64,000 nucleotides of DNA from Trichothermofontia sichuanensis B231. GTDB lineage: Bacteria; Cyanobacteriota; Cyanobacteriia; B231. Shown here one piece after another: positions 63,023 to 64,000 of the stretch. The first letter of the stretch is position 1, and the number at the start of each line of letters is the position of its first letter. The position numbers were made by a program, and so were the translations under genes. Under the pieces are notes generated by a model. It saw only the letters and a list, made by a program, of their open reading frames with translations, was not told the origin of the DNA and did no database searches. The stretch is from contig NZ_CP110848.1 of assembly GCF_026240635.1 (NCBI RefSeq), positions 3,491,741-3,555,740 on the forward strand, given 5' to 3'.

Positions 63023-64000
63023 CTAGCCCGTTACCGTTAGGGTGCGCTTCACCTCAATCAGCACCTTGCCTTGGCGGGTTAGACGGTACTCACCGCGCCA
63101 GGTTCCGGGTTGGAGGGGGGCTTCCGGGCGCACACGTTTACCCACAAAACCGAGGTAGAGCCGGTTGGCGCGATCGCGGGGTTGGCGCTGGTCCACCACG
63201 GCTTTGCCGTTGGGGTCGAACAGGCGCATCTCTTCCATATCCCCGGCTTCCAGCCCGTAGGACTGCACCCAAAAGATCAGGGCTGGGACGTTGGCTGCTA
63301 GCTGCGTGTCGGTAAATTCCCCCTCCCAGACAGCCTTGGTATCCGGGGGCCGGGTGGAAAAGCCCGCGCGGACAAGGCCCGTGGGCTGATAGGGTAGGGC
63401 CGGTTGCCACAGGGGCCGCCGCTTGACCTGACAGCCAGCGCCAGCATCCGGTCCGACAAAGGGATCGACCGCCTGGGCCTGATGGCGGACACTCAGGTGG
63501 ACGTGGGGGAAAGAGGCCATTCCCGACATCCCGACCAAACCCAGGGGGGTCCCCGCCTGCACTTGATCCCCCGGTTTGACCCGAACACTACCCTGGCGAA
63601 GGTGGCAGTATTGGGTTTCCCAGCCATCGGCGTGTTGGATGACCATGCCATTGCCGCATTCCGTGCCTGCGATCGCAGCCTTATCCGTATCACCCTCAAC
63701 CAGGCGATCAACCACACCATCCCGCACCCGCAGCACTTGCCCCGGAGCCGCTGCTACCACCGTTACCTGGGCATCCATACTGGGAATCGCAAAATCGGTG
63801 CCATCATGGCCATCGTAGGTGAGCTGGCCACAGCCCACGTCAGTTGCCGCTGGACTGGGGTCACGATCGGGATAAAGCAACACAAAACAGGAATCGCCGA
63901 TCTGGCAATCGATCGGCAGGCCCAGGCGGAAGCCCTCGTAAGGGCGGGCAGTTTCGGTTGCCGCCGCGATCTGGGTGGTGTCCTCGGTGGCAATCGCCGT
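63023..64000 (-). CDS. M23-family metallopeptidase, C-terminal part
   Basis: The frame is open to the right edge, so the N-terminus is missing; 325 residues plus stop are visible. The M23 (LytM/LysM-type) Zn site shows GHDGTDFAIP and HVHLSVRH, with the other ligand His in QYCHLRQG. Peptidases of this family cut peptidoglycan crosslinks or act as regulators of amidases. The C-terminal extra domain (about 140 residues) is not recognised. The GTG at 63883 is in frame but not a real start, because the upstream sequence is coding. Confidence 0.85.
   Translation of the reverse strand, partial: TAIATEDTTQIAAATETARPYEGFRLGLPIDCQIGDSCFVLLYPDRDPSPAATDVGCGQLTYDGHDGTDFAIPSMDAQVTVVAAAPGQVLRVRDGVVDRLVEGDTDKAAIAGTECGNGMVIQHADGWETQYCHLRQGSVRVKPGDQVQAGTPLGLVGMSGMASFPHVHLSVRHQAQAVDPFVGPDAGAGCQVKRRPLWQPALPYQPTGLVRAGFSTRPPDTKAVWEGEFTDTQLAANVPALIFWVQSYGLEAGDMEEMRLFDPNGKAVVDQRQPRDRANRLYLGFVGKRVRPEAPLQPGTWRGEYRLTRQGKVLIEVKRTLTVTG

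Overview
The window is a piece of chromosome from a moderately GC-rich cyanobacterium. It carries chlorophyll and phycobilin genes (a ChlM-type Mg-protoporphyrin methyltransferase, a CpcS/CpeS-type bilin lyase), a DesC-type delta-9 desaturase, a SigC-like group 2 sigma factor, GuaB3 and a cyanobacterial TamB. The octamer GCGATCGC (HIP1) is scattered through genes and spacers, as expected for this phylum. I cannot name the genus from sequence alone.

Layout. 1-12.7 kb: end of a MutS2/Smr protein, an AarF/UbiB-family kinase, a TauD-like dioxygenase, a SulP transporter fused to STAS and cyclic-nucleotide-binding domains, PBP2, desC, a PLP enzyme of the methionine gamma-lyase/aluminium-resistance family, pdxH. 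12.8-25.5 kb: guaB3, creatininase-family hydrolase, sigC, a Pro-rich unknown, a glycosyltransferase-TPR protein, clpP, a FecR-like secreted protein, ispG, a C-terminal processing protease, and a STAS/HATPase pair resembling a partner-switching module. 25.6-35 kb: aldo/keto reductase, a membrane-anchored unknown, a Rieske oxygenase, then a same-strand run of stress-type genes (hsp20, glycine-zipper protein, dnaJ/cbpA with an overlapping cbpM-like gene, DUF2905, psiE-like, PRC-barrel). 35-47 kb: tamB, a broken amidase, the BolA/monothiol glutaredoxin pair, a secreted protein made of two copies of one 130-residue unit, argJ, an HD hydrolase, 1-Cys peroxiredoxin. 47-64 kb: a tyrosine recombinase remnant beside tRNA-Val(GAC), a deoxyhypusine-synthase-like protein, a pentapeptide repeat protein, an MnmC-like methyltransferase, a TatA protein, a GT39-like membrane glycosyltransferase, ligA, a dead toxin-antitoxin pair, an SLC13/ArsB-type permease, hisB, an HNH nuclease pair, chlM, the bilin lyase and the C-terminal part of an M23 peptidase.

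The most distinctive content lies between the genes. At least four families of short non-coding elements with terminal inverted repeats occupy the spacers. Family A (about 107 bp, TA target duplication) has five copies. Family B (about 112 bp, GGCTCTTCTG ends, 8-bp target duplications) has five copies plus one diverged relic. Family C is about 200-230 bp. Family D is 154 bp with roughly 10-bp flanking duplications. In two places an A element sits inside a B element, at two different TA dinucleotides, and the uninterrupted B copies in this same window serve as the empty-site control. Families A, C and D share a similar CTCTCCC/GGGAGAG hairpin core. No transposase gene is present here, so these look like MITEs mobilised in trans.

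Other notable items are a promoter-terminator unit that may encode a small RNA of about 55 nt upstream of argJ, a seven-copy 9-bp tandem repeat between ligA and the dead toxin-antitoxin pair, a perfect 36-bp palindrome after desC, and an inverted repeat upstream of sigC. I did not find a clearly new defence or biosynthetic system.
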